Source: Podochytrium sp. JEL0797
Taxonomy: Eukaryota > Chytridiomycota > Chytridiomycetes > Chytridiales > Chytriomycetaceae
NCBI GenBank assembly: GCA_027596195.1
Contig: JADGJG010000587.1
Location: 1-16,092, forward strand
DNA: 16,092 nucleotides
Direction: 5' to 3'
In this document: positions 8,169 through 16,092 of the stretch, piece by piece
How the letters are laid out: each line of letters begins with the position of its first letter
Position numbering within the stretch: the stretch's first letter is position 1
Position numbers and translations under genes: made by a program
Notes under the pieces: generated by a model
Database searches by the model: none
Seen by the model: only the letters and a program-made list of their open reading frames with translations
Told to the model about the DNA's origin: nothing

Positions 8169-8773
8169 TCATGTTTGCAAACAAGTCAAACAAACTCCTT
8201 GATTGCCCGTATACCCCGCCACCAAGCAACACCGACAAAACACATCCTGGCATCGACTACAAATTTGACAGCACTCGGCACACGCGAGTTTATCACAAAA
8301 CGTGCAACTTTGGAGCGGCTGCGTGCTCATGAACGACATTGGCGAATCAGCAGCGGAAACGCCACAATGCGAGCAGCAGGGTTGGGGTATCGGTTGGTGG
8401 GGTTGTGTTACGATCATCATTGAGTTCGTGTTGTGATTGGTAGGGTGCTGCTGCTGTTGCCGCTGTTGGGGTTGGATCGGATTCATCATCTGTGACCACG
8501 GATTCGTTTGCTGAATCAGAGCCGGGCCAAACACGGATGGATTCGGAGTAGCCATTTGGTACTGCTGTTCAGGTTTGAAGCCAAACGTTGCCTGGGGTCG
8601 CATGAGCCGCGCCTGGGTTTCGGCTGCCAGAAGAGGGTGAGCGAGGTGAGTGAGGGAGATCAGACAAAAGTCCCCTGCGAGTCCCTCTCACCACACACAG
8701 CGTCCCAGTTCACATCAGACCGTCGGTATTTGAGCATCGATCCAGACCCTTCGCTGTCCGTTCGGCGTTTCAT
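8169..8773 (-). CDS. Siva-like cysteine-rich zinc-binding protein
   Basis: Two exons, 8773-8692 and 8623-8169, with a 68-nt phase-1 intron (GTGAGA..CTGGCAG), give 178 aa; animal Siva-1 is about 175 aa. The C-terminal 70 residues carry paired cysteines spaced C-x2-C ... C-x2-C-x4-C-x2-C-x3-C-x2-C-x4-C-x2-C-x11-C-x2-C, ending C-L-T-C-L-Q-T. This order and spacing is that of the Siva family C-terminus and should bind zinc. Splicing creates a V-C-A-E motif that also occurs in the Siva N-terminal half. The middle is Gln/Pro/Asn-rich and probably disordered. In animals Siva binds CD27-type receptors and is linked to apoptosis and p53 control. Those receptors are not expected in a fungus, so its role here is unknown. 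An ORF at 8660-8851 contains exon 1 but reads through the intron. Confidence 0.78.
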
Positions 8774-8906
8774 GTCGAGACCAAGAAGAGGTGCAAAAAG
8801 CGGACAAAAAGCAAAAAATGACGCACAAGCGCCAAAAAAGTAGAGGAGCAAGGCATGTTCTCCCTCCCTTTCTTCCCCTTCTTACACTTCGTTAATAAAA
8901 AACCAG
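8774..8906. promoter_or_regulatory. Short promoter region of the Siva-like gene
   Basis: Only about 220 nt separate the Siva-like start (8773) from the stop of the AFF-like gene upstream (8997), and both genes are on the minus strand. The promoter and the 3' end of the upstream transcript must share this space. No TATA box was recognised. Confidence 0.4.
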
Positions 8907-8912
8907 TTTATT
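8907..8912 (-). terminator. Putative poly(A) signal of the AFF-like gene (minus strand)
   Basis: TTTATT on the plus strand reads AATAAA on the minus strand, 85 nt after the stop codon at 8997-8999. Confidence 0.5.
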
Positions 8913-8996
8913 CAAATCGGAAAACGAAATCCCCTTAATTCACCCAGGCCTTCGCTCAAAAATACAACCCCGTTCTCACGCTCTCCACTCCCCCCA

Positions 8997-11645
8997 TCAC
9001 AACGTCAAAAACTCTAAGCTCCCATTTCGCGCGGCATAATCCTGCAAGCACTGAATCCCGTAATCCCCCAACTCCTTGTAATCCGAATACGCCGAAATTT
9101 TGAAATGCATCTCACTGCCAACACCAGGGAACGCATCTAATCCAACACAAAAACAAGCATGAGAAAAAAAACACGACACCAACAAACACACACACACATA
9201 CTCTCTCTCTCACCTTGATAACTCGGACAAAACTTATCCGCCGCTACCCAATTCGCTTCCGCTTTCCGCAACGAATTGTCCACCTCCAACTGAATCTGCA
9301 GAGACTCCTTCAACTGAATCGCATTCTGCGTGTCGTACCCAATCTCAAAATGTGTCGCGCCCGCGACTTGCTCTTTGGCGCGCTCAGCCAAGAAGGCCAG
9401 CACAAATTTGGACCGTTTGGCCGCATCGTGCGCGCGCTTGCGGGCAAACCGGGAGAGGAGGATGGATTCGATGCGGAGCCTACATCGTGGATGTTGTGGA
9501 AAATACGACGTGAGCTTGCAGACAAAACATGGGTGGTGGGTGGCGGAGCCGGAGAAGGGTGTTCCTTACATCAGAGAATAAAGCGGCCCGCATTTCGAAC
9601 GAGATAGGCGCTTGAGGGTGAACTGGAACAAGGACGTGGTTTGAGCGTGTGTGTTGTAGATGGATGCGTCGTCTTTGCCAGTCTACAACGACAAAAAAAA
9701 TGTTTAGCTCCAACATGAGCGAGGAAATGAAGAAAAACAAAAGAAAGAACCTCAAGCAGCGAATAAAAAATGGAAGCACTGTAATGCAAAGACAACAGCT
9801 GAGAATCCGCATCCGTCAGCGTGCTCCCCCCCTTGACTTTCTGATTGATCTCGTCCCCTTTGTGTTTGTGAATCGCACACAGATTCTTGAAGTTCAGCTT
9901 GGAAGTCGAAGCGGCAAGCCCTCCGTCATCACTCAACGCATTGCTGCTGCTTCGCGCGTTGCTCGACGGCATGGACTCTTGCGGTTCGGTAGCTGCGAGA
10001 GTTTGCTGCTGTTGCTTGGGGGTAGAAGACATGGGAGAGCCGAGAGATGATCCCATCTTGGTGGTGTACTGCGAAAGGCTGACTTTGGTTTTGGGTATCG
10101 GTTGGGCTGGAGGGATAGCTTTGAACACGGCGGCTGCAGGCGGGGTCGGTTTCGAGTCGGTGACCGTTGATCCGTTGGTCGTTTTGGTGGCAGGAGAGGG
10201 AGGCGGGAGGGGTGGAGGGGATTCGTCCCGTTTGCTTGATCGTCCTCCATCCTCGTCGCGAACCGACGACCGCCGTCTATCACCCTTCCGGTCCTCTCGC
10301 TTCTTGTCCCCATCGCGGTCCCTGGATCTCGATCGATCCATTCTGCTGCCATACTTGTCACGCTTCGAGCGATCACGCGAACCACTGCGAGATCGATCCC
10401 TCCCGCTCCTCCCGTCCCTGGACGCATTCCTCCGACTCCGAGACCGCGACACGGACCGATCCCTCTCCTTTCGGTCCCTCGACCGCACACGGGGCCTCCG
10501 GTCCGGAGACTTTCTCTCCACCACGTCCTTCTTTCGCTCCTCATCCTTCTCATCGCCGCGCTTCCTGTCCACCTTTTCATCATCCCCACGTTTCCGTTTT
10601 CTCTCCTCCTCCTTCCCATCATCCCTCTTGCGATCCCTCTTCGTGTCTTCCGACCGCCTCCGATCCCCACGATCCCTCCCACGATCTCTCGACCGCTCCC
10701 TCTCCCTCGACCGGTCCCTCGATCGGTCCCTCTCCCTCGACCGATCCCTCTCCTCCTTCTTATCTCTGCCCCCATTCCTCCCAGACGACCAACCACCACC
10801 GAACCCACCAGATTCATTCTCCCGCCTCAAACTACTCGACCCACTCGACCTCCCCTCCCGCTTATCCCGTGCATCCAACATCTCGCGCGACACACGCTGC
10901 TTCGAACGCGGAGAGCTGTCCGTCTTTTCAATGATTTGGACTTGAATGTGCGCGCGCGAGTTGGGGGTTCGTGAGGGCGGGGTGGTGCCGTTGCGTGGAG
11001 AGGACGCGGAAGTGGGGGGATGGGTGGGAGAAGGTTTGCGGTATGTTTTTATGGCGGGGGTTGGTTTCTATTTTTGTTGTGTGTGGGAGGGTTTTTTTTG
11101 TTTTTTTCGCAAAGGATTGAGTGATTTGTTGCGGGGACAAGAAAGGCACGAAGGGTTGGGTTGCGGGTGTGGAAGAATTCGCTTGGCATACCTTAGAGTC
11201 GGTTGATGGAGGTTGTTCGTCCACATCCATTGGGGCGACGGCGGAAGTTGACGAATCGGGGTTTTGAGGTTGTGGGGAAGCGGAAAAGGCGGAGGAGGAC
11301 GAGGTTCCTGAAGATTCCGAATCGGAGGAGGTTGACTCGTTACTGATGGGATGTGGAGGCGACTCAGTGCGCATCTAGGCGATTTTAGGTGTGATGAGAC
11401 TTTGATGGGCGAACAAGACGGGGGGGAGAAAACTGCGCAATGCGCAAGGCGAGGAGATGGATGGAGCAATTTAGCCTGCATAAATCTCCTATGGTGTGCG
11501 AACGCAGTGCGATGGCCGAAGGATGCGATATGGAACCGCAGAGGAATTGAGGCATTACCTTCTTTTTGGCGCTCTCTTTGGGATACTCCTCGCGCTCATC
11601 CAGCTCGAGGTCTACGGTGGGCGGCACAATGTCAGGGTGAGGCAT
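8997..11645 (-). CDS. AF4/FMR2 (AFF)-like protein with RS/RE-rich charged region
   Basis: AFF proteins are the scaffolds of the super elongation complex, which brings P-TEFb and ELL to RNA polymerase II. Six minus-strand exons keep one frame: 11645-11559, 11374-11192, 11067-9751, 9682-9570, 9479-9214 and 9136-8997. They give 701 aa, with introns of 184, 124, 68, 90 and 77 nt. Residues about 30-90 are Ser/Pro/acidic. Residues about 190-370 are packed with R-S, R-D, R-E and K-R-D repeats. Residues 481-701 resemble the AFF C-terminal homology domain: H-K-H-K-G-D-E near its start, then a Y-N-T-H segment matching M-Y-S-E-T in AFF, and L-R-I-E-S-I-L-L-S-R-F followed by A-A-K-R-S-K. The end has A-N-W-V-A-A-D-K and Y-G-I-Q-C-L-Q-D-Y. 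The donor of the 68-nt intron (GTTCTT) is weak. The 5' end is uncertain: the exon at 11645 may be spliced to more upstream sequence at CCTCCACAG. Confidence 0.68.
9187..9212. repeat. (CA)n-(CT)n microsatellite beside a splice site
   Basis: A CA run (9187-9198) is followed by a CT run (9201-9210). On the minus strand this is a GA run then a GT run that starts inside the 5' splice site (GTGAGAG) of the last intron of the AFF-like gene. Length changes here could affect splicing. Confidence 0.8.
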
Positions 11646-11698
11646 CAGGCTGTGGAGGTGGAGGGATTTGTTGTTTCTCCCAAACTTTTTCTTCGTTG

Positions 11699-11731
11699 GA
11701 CTTCATCCAAACTTCATCCAGGCTTCATCCC
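11699..11731. repeat. Three tandem copies of an 11-bp unit
   Basis: The units are GACTTCATCCA, AACTTCATCCA and GGCTTCATCCC. Because 11 is not a multiple of three, each copy moves the reading frame. On the minus strand the three frames read E-A-W-M-K-F-G, E-V-W-M-K-S-N and similar. It lies just upstream of the first assigned exon of the AFF-like gene and obscures that gene's 5' end. Confidence 0.85.
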
Positions 11732-11839
11732 CGGTGGTCGGGAACGAGGCTTCGATAAGTGGCGCTTGACGGGCGGCCTCGTGGCTCCCTCGCGGTAGTT
11801 GTTGTAGTAAAATCTGAGATGTGGGTGATCGCAGTGATG

Positions 11840-11908
11840 CTCTTCACGAACGAAACCAAAACATGACCCTCTCAATGCCCAACGCGTCCCTCTTCACGAA
11901 CGAAACCA
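11840..11908. repeat. 19-bp direct repeat, 50 bp apart
   Basis: CTCTTCACGAACGAAACCA occurs at 11840-11858 and again at 11890-11908. The second copy encodes L-F-T-N-E-T at the start of the PHM-like domain; the first is in another frame because the spacing is 50 bp. This looks like a small local duplication at the truncated 5' end of the monooxygenase pseudogene. Confidence 0.85.
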
Positions 11909-13050
11909 GCTACCGCTGCACAACTTTCACACTCTCTTTCACGACCAAGCAACACGTATATCAATATGAGGCCGTGTTGAAAGGAACTGACACGCGACTC
12001 GTGCATCATTTGATATTGCATGGATGGTTATACAGATGGGGATTGACGATGCGGGTGAAAGATCTTTCTTTCTCATTTTATCCTCCAGCTGCAGGGTTCC
12101 CTTTGGTAAGCGTTTGCCCTTCCCCATCCTGCGCGTTGCGCTAAACAAAAAATAACCAAGGGCCCTGGTGCCGGCAATGTCCAATATATTATGGCCCTCC
12201 AAATCTATTACAACACCCTTTGGGAATATCAGGCGCATTCGACCACAACCCAGCGATATCGGTGTCCTCATGCTTGGGGACGAAACCAACATTTTCATTC
12301 CACCCAGTTCGCCGCAGTACACGACAGTTCCTCCGAATGTGTGTTCACCGACTTGTACGAAGCTGTTTGTGGCGCCATTGACGGTTGTGGGGAATTTCTT
12401 TCACATGTGAGCAAACGTTTTTTTAGAACGCGTTTTGATTTTCTGTAAGGAGAGCTTATTTTTTCACATGTCGACCCAGATTATCCGCAAAAGTGTCGAG
12501 CTCGAGCCACTTGGTGTCCGCCAGTTCTAAAATTATGGATTTCACCTCCGTTGGAACCGGGCGCGCAGATCATGCCGGGAGACACATTGTTGGCACAATG
12601 CACGTATATTCCGACGGATTCAGTGCATGGGAACCCGACGCAGTGGACGCAGTTTGGTCTTGGAACTCAGGTGGGTCAAAAGAAGTATGTGGATGTTCGG
12701 ACATTTATTACATCCCTTTGATTCACCAGGACGAAATGTGTTACAACTTTATCGTGTATTACCCTGCAGTTCCTAATATTTCGCAGTGCATTAACATTGG
12801 GAACGGGACGGAGGTGTGTGGGGACACGAATGGACCCTATATTGATGCAGCCCCCGTGAAGAATTTTACCACGCGTGCGTTGCCCATGTGCAGGAACGCG
12901 TTTGATGTTGATTTTGGATCTATTATTGCGCCGTCTGCAGTTGTGACTATGGCGACAGTTGGGACGGTGGCGACAGTGGGTACGAAAAGTGGTGCTGTTG
13001 GATTGGGTTTGGCAGCGGTGGCTGGAGTTTTCCCTTTTGTGTTGATGTGA
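11863..13050 (+). pseudogene. Damaged copper type II ascorbate-dependent monooxygenase (PHM/DBH-like) with GPI-like tail
   Basis: This family hydroxylates substrates with two copper sites, using ascorbate and O2. Recognisable parts in order: N-E-T-S-Y-R-C-T-T-F and L-V-H-H-L-I-L-H-G (copper-H histidines); P-P-A-A-G-F-P-L joined across an intron (12106-12160) to M-A-L-Q-I-Y-Y-N; D-I-G-V-L-M-L-G and F-I-P-P; P-T-C-T-K-L-F to F-F-H-M; I-M-P-G-D-T-L-L-A-Q-C-T-Y; and, after an intron at 12671-12729, D-E-M-C-Y-N-F-I-V-Y-Y-P. Defects: no signal peptide, loss of the Cys/Trp segment after the H-H motif, frame changes near 12214, 12250 and 12530, and Tyr where the third copper-H histidine should be (Q-I-Y-Y for Q-V/I-H-Y). 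The second histidine of the H-x-H in the C-domain is not found. An intron at 12407-12479 is possible. The tail ends in a hydrophobic GPI-type signal. A highly divergent active gene with sequencing errors is the alternative. Confidence 0.72.
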
Positions 13051-13082
13051 GGGAGTTGTCCGAACAGTTTTTTTTCTGAAAA

Positions 13083-14693
13083 ATGAACGAAAAATGGAAC
13101 TGCGCCGCATGCACTTTTGCCAACGCGAAGCCCCTCGCTGCCGTGTGCGAAGTGTGCGAGACACCGCGAGTGTTTTCACTCCTTCCAGTAAACCCCACTC
13201 CGGCACTCCCCCGCGAGCACTCTCGAACACTCCCCCCTTCCGCAAACTCATTCTCCAACACTTCCGCAAACACTTCCTCAAACACTCCTCTTCCGTCGCG
13301 CGCCGCCCTTGAACAAGAACGCCTCGCCCGCCTGGCTTCAAAGCGCCCGCGCGAAGAAGACACGCCCTCGCTTGCCAACAAACGAAGCTCGCACCAACAT
13401 CGCCTCGAAGGCTCCGTTGTTCTCACAAACGCTGCCTCTTACGGCCCCTCCTCATACACCTCCTCCACCTTCGCAAAAGTGGTCCAGCCCCAAACCCTCC
13501 GCAAATGCTTCCTCTCCGCCTTCCAGTTCGACCTGCCCTGGATCGCTGGCCACCTCCCGCCACACATCCCCGTCTGCCTCGCGCTCCACAATCCGACCCC
13601 CTCGCCTCCCAAACTTCAAAACAACATTTGCCTCGTGTTTCCAAAACTCGCGCGGGAAGGAACGTACAGCACGATGCACGTGAAGATCGGTGTATTGTTC
13701 CACGATATGTACGTCAGAGTCGTTGTGACGAGTGCGAATCTGGTCGATTATGATTGGAACGATTTGGAGAATGTGGTGTGGATGCAGGATTTTCCCGTCC
13801 GGTCGGTTGCATCCGGAAACAGATTGAACGGGGACGCGGCGACGGAGGAAGCGTCCTCGCCGCTCGGGGTCGCGTTTCAATCCGATTTGATTGACTTGTT
13901 GAAAGAGATGGAGGCGCAAGCGTGGGTGTGGGAGGCGTTGGAGGCGTTCGATTTCAGTGCGTGTAAGGCGCGGTTGGTTGTGTCGCGGCCGGGCAAGTTT
14001 GAGGGGGATGAAGCGTTTCGGTATGGCGTTGGAAGGCTTTCTTCGATTGTGCATGAGGTTCGAGAGAGTTCGGGAAAGAAGGAAGATGTGTCGTTGCTTT
14101 ATCAGGTTTGTGGTTGAGGGCTGGGGATATGATGGGTTTCTCATTTGCTTGAGTTTTTCCGCCCACAGACATCCAGCCTTGGTTCCCTCTCAAAATCATG
14201 GCTCACAGACTTTGAATCCGCTTGCCGCGGAACCCTCTTCCTCAACCCCCAACAACCCCGCCCCGAACCCTCCATCGAAATCGTATTTCCCACGCGAGAA
14301 ACGATCCAAAACAGCACCCTCGGCCCCTCCGGAAGCGGAACCATCACATGGAATCGCGCCATGTGGGAAAAATGTGAATACAAACACCTTCTGCGAGATG
14401 CAGTCTCGAAACGGCGCGGGGCCCTATCGCATTGCAAGATTTTGATTTGCGAATCGGAGAAGAGTGGCAAGAATGTGTATTATTACTGTGGGAGTCACAA
14501 CATGACCATGAGTGCGTGGGGGAAGCCGAGCGTGTTTGGGAAAAAGAAGGAACGAAGGGTTGAGATTTCGAATTGGGAGGTCGGTGTGTTGTTGGTTGCG
14601 GAGGATGGTGGGAGTGAGGGGTTTGTTGTTCCGTTTGTTCGGGAGCCGTTGAAGCGGCATGGGGAAGGACTGCGCGCATCTCACACGCGTTGA
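13083..14693 (+). CDS. TDP1: Tyrosyl-DNA phosphodiesterase 1 with N-terminal RanBP2-type zinc finger
   Basis: TDP1 removes stalled topoisomerase I peptides and other adducts from DNA 3' ends in the nucleus. Exons 13083-14105 and 14169-14693, with a 63-nt phase-0 intron (GTTTGT..CCCACAG), give 515 aa, close to the usual length. Both catalytic HxK(x)nN motifs are intact: H199, K201 and N219 (H-V-K ... V-T-S-A-N), and H429, K431 and N452 (H-C-K ... G-S-H-N-M-T). The Lys-to-Asn spacings of 18 and 21 equal those of human TDP1. Residues 4-25 form a RanBP2/NZF-type finger (W5, C7, C10, N14, C22, C25), which in that family binds RNA or ubiquitin. Residues about 30-105 are a low-complexity Ser/Pro/Asn linker. 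The T-S-S-L-G-S-L after the splice junction is a family motif. The start codon is 32 nt after the stop of the pseudogene upstream, so the promoter probably lies inside that pseudogene. Confidence 0.93.
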
Positions 14694-14860
14694 GTTTTTG
14701 AAATTTGGTATCGCGTTTCTTTTCGGTTTGATTGCGCTTTTGTTTGTTTGAGAATATTCCATGAAATTCAAACTTTGCTTGGGGTGGGCAAAAAAGTCCC
14801 AAACAAGCGTTACCGGTTCCCCACCTTTTCTTCACTTACTTAGGGGGGTGGTTTTTAAAA

Positions 14861-15911
14861 ATGAGATCGACTTCCCTCGTCGATCGCGGTTTCGACGGAA
14901 AAAAAAGCTCGAAACCGATGTTCGTTATCAAATCTGCGACCGTCCCACGGGTTCTCTCGGGGTCTCCAATTACTGGCATCCATGTCGAGATTGATATAAT
15001 TGCCGATTTCTTGGAAGTGGAGCCGGCAGAGGATCCCGAAACGGACGCTTCGTTCGACGTTCGATTTGACGATTCAACGGTGGGCTCTGCCACCATTTCT
15101 TCCATGTTGCCATTGTCCGTTGGCGCAAACTCTCGAACCGTGAAAATGAACATTCGCCCGGATGCGGAAGACGCCGCCGCAGTGTTGGCAACGAGGACCC
15201 TGGTTTCCAAATTTGGCGCAGGCGAGTTCAAACTTGTCAAACTGTTGATGAGATCATCAAGAATCTGACCATGGTATCGCTAACCAGGTGAACCAATCGA
15301 TATCACTCTCGCAAACGGAAACCTGTCGGCCGCAAATTCAACACGAACCGAAGCCTTCCAAACCGCCGCTTTCCCCATCCCCGTTCCCGGAAACAAAACC
15401 AAAATCGTCGAGCTCGTGACCGCCTTTTTCCCGCCCAACCCATTCACCATGACCATTTCTGGAAACGTGAAACTCACGAATCCGTTTGATTGCGAATTTG
15501 ACGTGTTGCGGCTCAAGGGGGAGTGTAAGTATGATGCCCTTGTGATTGGGACTATTAATGCGACGTTTGGGGTGGGTGAAGTGAGGATCGCGTCGAGGAG
15601 TATGGTAGTTTCACCGACACTGACGGTTAGAAATGTCGCTTTTCTTTTTCAATCAAATTAATGGTTGTTCCGTGCTCAACAGGTTTCGTTGGTGATTAAT
15701 ATGGAGACGGTTTATTTGGTCATGGACAGCATGTTGAAAGGGTGAGCGCCGAGCGGGGCATTTTTTTTGTGCAAAATATGATTCTCATGTTTTGTGTTTC
15801 AGGCAGGCGCTCGTGTCGGGTGTCACAGTTGTCGCATGCAGTTTTGGTGGATACGAGGTTGAGTTTGATTATGCCCAATCGGATATTCCTCTGGTTGTCA
15901 GAATGTGGTAG
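14861..15911 (+). CDS. DUF3712/LEA2-like protein, one exon junction unresolved
   Basis: Exons read as 14861 to about 15240, about 15290 to 15625, 15683-15741 and 15803-15911 (stop TAG at 15909). The last two introns (57 and 61 nt) are clean and keep frame. The protein is beta-strand rich, with repeated stretches of the type I-T-G-I-H-V-E-I-D-I and G-N-V-K-L-T-N-P-F-D-C-E-F-D-V, as in LEA2 folds and fungal DUF3712 proteins; their function is unknown. The first exon stops in frame at 15268 unless the frame moves near 15238 into V-D-E-I-I-K-N-L-T-M. From there a GTATCG-CTAAC-CAG stretch (15274-15287) carries intron signals in only 14 nt. Either a base is missing in the A run near 15238, or the gene is broken. 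There is no signal peptide or membrane segment, though family members often have an N-terminal transmembrane helix, so the 5' end may be missing. Confidence 0.55.
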
Positions 15912-16036
15912 CAATATTTATAGTAAAACGAATGCATCAGAACGGAGTTTCTTACTTAATATTCAAAATTTCCAAAAACGAGAGAAAGTGTATTTGATTC
16001 AGAGCTGACACGAGAGGTCGCGTCTTGAATCAACTA
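15912..16036. other. AT-rich 3' flank, nothing recognised
   Basis: A short stretch between the end of the DUF3712-like gene and the terminal G run. No gene or structured element was seen. A read-through ORF here has no features. Confidence 0.5.

Positions 16037-16092
<56 letters not shown>
16037..16092. repeat. Poly-G homopolymer run to the end of the window (at least 56 nt)
   Basis: An unbroken G run of at least 56 nt reaches the window edge. It is on the strand opposite to the C run at 89-116, so the two are inverted relative to each other. It may be genuine, a sequencing artefact or the end of an assembled contig. Confidence 0.95.

Noticed and set aside
9933..10817. Minus-strand ORF of 294 codons, Gly/Arg-rich
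   Set aside because: Another frame of the same repetitive exon; no domain and not consistent with the flanking splice sites.
9887..10945. Plus-strand ORF of 352 codons rich in Ser/Arg/Leu/Asp
   Set aside because: It is the antisense of the RS/RE-rich exon of the AFF-like gene. Simple-repeat coding DNA stays open on both strands, and the minus-strand model has consistent splice sites and a recognisable domain.
12676..13341. Minus-strand ORFs of about 160-220 codons over the TDP1 start and the monooxygenase end
   Set aside because: Antisense shadows of the TDP1 first exon and the PHM-like 3' exon; Arg-rich composition typical of the reverse strand of GC-rich coding DNA.
1..16092. CRISPR arrays, insertion sequences, tRNA or rRNA genes
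   Set aside because: No regularly spaced repeats, transposase motifs, terminal inverted repeats, cloverleaf patterns or rRNA-like stretches were seen; the introns show this is eukaryotic DNA.

Overview
This window is nuclear DNA from a fungus. Spliceosomal introns of about 55-185 nt occur in most genes, with GT..AG ends and CTRAY-like branch points. Genes lie on both strands with short gaps, and there is no operon logic. Three things suggest an early-diverging (chytrid-like) lineage rather than an ascomycete: a retinal-type carotenoid oxygenase, a Siva-like protein and an AF4/FMR2-type protein together, next to fungal GPI-type wall proteins and a fungal LEA2/DUF3712-like gene. The lineage is an inference from gene content; no rRNA or marker gene is present.

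Left part (1-3200): a 28-nt C run (89-116), then three tandem plus-strand genes (385-882, 1378-1875, 2503-3150). They encode small Ala/Pro/Thr-rich secreted proteins, each with a signal peptide, Y-(V/I)-A-P-(T/V)-P type repeats and a hydrophobic C-terminus suited to a GPI anchor. They look like a locally amplified family. The first has an unusual acidic/cysteine insert.

Middle (3387-6863): a decayed CDC6/ORC1-type AAA+ gene (3387-4137) that keeps a Walker B sequence but has no Walker A. It runs directly into a broken second copy of the 3' end of a carotenoid oxygenase gene (4138-4585). The intact three-exon oxygenase gene follows at 5144-6863 and keeps four candidate iron-ligand histidines.

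Minus-strand block (7548-11645): an unrecognised 156-aa protein, a two-exon Siva-like cysteine-rich protein (8169-8773), and a six-exon gene (8997-11645). The last encodes an Arg/Ser/Asp/Glu-rich protein whose C-terminus resembles the C-terminal homology domain of AF4/FMR2 proteins, the scaffolds of the super elongation complex. This is the most interesting call in the window.

Right part (11863-15911), plus strand: a damaged copper type II (PHM/DBH-like) monooxygenase gene with a GPI-like tail, an intact tyrosyl-DNA phosphodiesterase 1 gene with an N-terminal RanBP2-type zinc finger, and a DUF3712/LEA2-like gene with one unresolved exon junction. The window ends in a 56-nt G run.

The genes do not form one pathway. 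The main themes are intact housekeeping genes (TDP1, the AFF-like protein, the oxygenase) between decaying genes, and a small expanding family of wall proteins. Splice sites, frames and family assignments were read by eye; no database search was run.
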